Assembly (NCBI GenBank): GCA_019358835.1
Contig: JAHHIH010000011.1
Coordinates: 124,001-188,000, forward strand
Length of the DNA: 64,000 nt
Source: Tildeniella torsiva UHER 1998/13D
GTDB lineage: Bacteria > Cyanobacteriota > Cyanobacteriia > Phormidesmidales > Phormidesmidaceae
Reading direction: 5' to 3'
Shown here: positions 63,280 through 64,000 of the stretch, piece by piece
Numbering within the stretch: position 1 is the first letter of the stretch
Layout: each line of letters starts with the position of its first letter
Made by a program: the position numbers and the translations under genes
The notes under the pieces: model-generated
The model's database searches: none
The model's input: only the letters and a program-made list of their open reading frames with translations
What the model was told of the DNA's origin: nothing

Positions 63280-63984
63280 ATGAATCGAGAAAGGCTTGAG
63301 ATTCTCAAAGAGCTATCAGATCTGTTAGAAAAAGGCAGGATAACGAAAGACGAATATGAAGTTGAGAAAAAGAACCTATTACGACCAACTGGATGGGGAT
63401 GGGACTTCATCCAAAGACTAAGTTTTGGATGCAGAGCTATCTCACCTCAGATTGTAATACTAGTTTTAGTCCTACTATTTTATAATCCTGTCAAACGCCT
63501 TATAAATAATGCTAATGAGGTTGGATTTGGTGACGTTTTTGCGGTCAAGGTCGAACAAGCATTAAGGATTGGTAACCCAGATTTAGCTAAAAAAGTTAGC
63601 AGTCTTTCTAGAGAAGAGTTGTTTACACTTCTCAACTCCGGAGCAGGTTCATATGGATTGTCATACAGAGATGAGGCGAAGCGAGAAATTTCTTTAGTTG
63701 GCCGATTTGATTATTATGTAACTCTCCAAAAGAAAGGTTTAGTTGATTCCGATGAAGATTTAGCAGAAATTGATGCACTGCTCAAGTCTAATAAGGCTGT
63801 TCGAGAAGAAACTATATACGATTCAACCCTAGGCTCTTATCGACAAAAATATTACTCTTTGGATCTCTTTTCTGAAGAAGAATTAATCCGAATAGAGGCA
63901 CTGTCAGCCAGTCTCTCTGAAAGTGGCAGGCTGGTTTACTCATTGGTGGTTGATGTAGCTAGTGACGAGATTACGAAGCTCTAA
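63280..63984 (+). CDS. membrane protein with SHOCT-like N-terminus, unknown function
   Basis: 234 residues. Residues 3-32 (LEILKELSDLLEKGRITKDE, then YEVEKKNLL) are SHOCT-like, a short oligomerisation motif usually at C-termini. A membrane segment follows at about residues 51-69 (IVILVLVLLFYNPVKRL), then a soluble 165-residue domain with acidic helices. The gene ends 16 bases before the window end. It may be another cargo gene of the island; no function can be given. Confidence 0.7.
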   Translation: MNRERLEILKELSDLLEKGRITKDEYEVEKKNLLRPTGWGWDFIQRLSFGCRAISPQIVILVLVLLFYNPVKRLINNANEVGFGDVFAVKVEQALRIGNPDLAKKVSSLSREELFTLLNSGAGSYGLSYRDEAKREISLVGRFDYYVTLQKKGLVDSDEDLAEIDALLKSNKAVREETIYDSTLGSYRQKYYSLDLFSEEELIRIEALSASLSESGRLVYSLVVDVASDEITKL

Positions 63985-64000
63985 TAAAAGCCGCTGTGCT

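Larger units (their letters stand above)
43451..64000. mobile_element. integrative genomic island next to tRNA-Ala, right end outside window
   Basis: Directly after the tRNA 3' end come a tyrosine integrase, a repressor/Cro/excisionase-like control region, a primase-helicase with iterons, toxin-antitoxin genes and defence genes. The base composition is heterogeneous. No phage structural or conjugation genes are seen. A second copy of the tRNA 3' end, expected as attR, was not found before 64000, so the right boundary is unknown and the extent is inferred. Confidence 0.7.

Overview
The window is chromosomal DNA from a cyanobacterium. The palindrome GCGATCGC (HIP1) is very frequent, and the gene content fits: ferredoxin nitrite reductase, molybdopterin nitrate reductase with an NtcB-type regulator, a Ycf46 ATPase, and the rpmH-rnpA-PH domain-yidC-KH/R3H-DUF177 run. 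GC-rich housekeeping DNA and the many interspersed repeats suggest a Leptolyngbya/Nodosilinea-like filamentous lineage, but the genus cannot be fixed from this window.

Layout. 1-3.0 kb: ordinary genes (aldo/keto reductase end, AI-2E family exporter, DUF1232 protein, zinc/manganese ABC permease). 3.1-17.5 kb: a surface-polysaccharide cluster with a Wzm/Wzt-type ABC exporter, methyltransferases, GT2 and GT4 glycosyltransferases and GDP-mannose 4,6-dehydratase. Several of its genes are multi-domain fusions, and its middle (about 6-13.8 kb) is clearly more AT-rich than its flanks. 17.5-25.9 kb: nitrate assimilation. narB and nirA lie on the minus strand; divergent from them are a HEAT-repeat protein, an NtcB-like LysR regulator and a TrpD2-like protein. 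A perfect NtcA site sits in the divergent promoter, and no nitrate transporter gene is present. 26-28.4 kb: a two-gene cassette of a ParA ATPase fused to an HsdR_N-type nuclease domain plus a ParB/Rho_N protein, followed by a decayed duplicate of the 3' end of the TrpD2-like gene. 28.7-43.3 kb: mostly core genes (SLH protein with poly-Asp tracts, MarC, TraX, SH3 protein, Ycf46, the yidC-rnpA-rpmH cluster, SNF2 helicase, exonuclease III).

43.3 kb to the window end: an integrative genomic island beside tRNA-Ala(CGC). It starts with a tyrosine integrase, an S24 repressor with divergent Cro/Ner-like and excisionase-like genes, and a DUF3987 primase/helicase whose 3' end is full of GTAGAC iterons. 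A 270-bp iteron block is duplicated around a parDE toxin-antitoxin module, and parE is split by a composite MITE-type insertion with an 8-bp target duplication. The cargo is a defence island: a DUF499 ATPase, small genes including a DUF6883/DUF4926 pair, a short prokaryotic Argonaute operon of the DREN-APAZ type (SPARDA-like), a DUF1156 DNA methyltransferase that is a three-part composition mosaic, and a HigB/HigA-ImmA pair. The right end of the island is not in the window.

Most interesting: the short Argonaute operon nested between DUF499 and DUF1156, and the nuclease-ParA/ParB-Rho_N cassette, which has no function I can name and looks like an integrated two-gene system. All domain assignments are from reading sequence motifs; no database search was run.
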